DNA of 64,000 bases from Gammaproteobacteria bacterium (GTDB taxonomy: Bacteria; Pseudomonadota; Gammaproteobacteria; Pseudomonadales; Azotimanducaceae), in NCBI GenBank assembly GCA_009846005.1, contig VXYL01000086.1, forward strand, positions 48,450 through 112,449. The letters run 5' to 3'. Positions 63,955 to 64,000 of the stretch are shown here, piece by piece. The position numbers were made by a program, and so were the translations under genes. Within the stretch, counting starts at the first letter, position 1, and each line of letters begins with the position of its first letter. The notes beneath the pieces are model-generated. The model was not told the origin of the DNA, did not search any database, and worked only from the letters and a program-made list of their open reading frames with translations.

Positions 63955-64000
63955 ATCAACGGCACCACCGTTGACGGGGTTATCCACGCTCTGTCCACGG

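Noticed and set aside
63980..63988. DnaA-box-like TTATCCACG near the window end
   Set aside because: A single site one base off consensus and no other origin features; more likely part of the repeat region.

Overview
The window is about 64 kb of high-GC DNA with densely packed genes. Start and stop codons often overlap as GTGA, ATGA or TTGA. The best clue to the organism is a housekeeping block in the right third: leuC-leuD-leuB, asd, truA, then trpF-trpB-trpA, folC, a SPOR-domain gene, cvpA and purF. That order is typical of Gammaproteobacteria such as Pseudomonas, and TatD and PurF also look like the E. coli types. I read it as an uncultured or little-studied gammaproteobacterium. Genes around 31.7-42.6 kb (DUF1501, DUF1592-type cytochromes) belong to families best known from Planctomycetes.

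Layout. 0-7.2 kb: tRNA-Val, then a six-gene operon of an ECF-like sigma factor, a large FecR-domain membrane protein and two ABC ATPase/permease pairs. 7.4-13.8 kb: a DUF2807 lipoprotein, two proteins of unknown function, a DUF4870 membrane protein, tRNA-Pro, an MFS symporter and pyrD. 13.9-16.1 kb: amtB and a DUF1080 protein. 16.2-24.9 kb (minus strand): a tightly overlapping run of uspA, a soluble-type lytic transglycosylase, tatD, a small membrane protein, a GNAT acetyltransferase, an S9 peptidase, ddl, a 2-hydroxyacid dehydrogenase and a small membrane protein. 25.1-31.7 kb: topA, a YdjM-type membrane protein, an LLM-family oxidoreductase and a TPR/transglutaminase-like lipoprotein. 31.7-42.6 kb: a multi-CxxCH protein, a DUF1501 protein, a leucine-rich-repeat/cytochrome fusion, a predicted selenoprotein with its glutathione-transferase partner, and a DUF1592-type cytochrome. 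42.8-45.4 kb: three overlapping lipoprotein genes including an M48 metalloprotease. 45.6-50.7 kb: leuCDB, asd, truA. 50.7-55.0 kb (minus): a regulator/membrane cassette ending in an ABC-2 permease fused to a degenerate M1-peptidase domain. 55.2-63.6 kb: a Uma2-type nuclease gene, then trpF to purF and a DUF1289 protein. 63.6-64 kb: non-coding repeats, possibly the edge of an IS21-like element.

The most striking observation is at 38.2-39.2 kb. An AhpD/carboxymuconolactone-decarboxylase family gene is interrupted by one in-frame TGA exactly where the second cysteine of the CxxC active site belongs (C-F-Y-TGA-T-T-S-H). A possible bacterial SECIS hairpin follows directly. Also notable are a ~99-nt leader repeated upstream of both the sigma-factor operon and amtB, two REP-like palindromic elements that supply stop codons to neighbouring genes, and a ~75-nt dispersed repeat (four copies) that separates trpB from trpA and lies inside the 3' end of cvpA.
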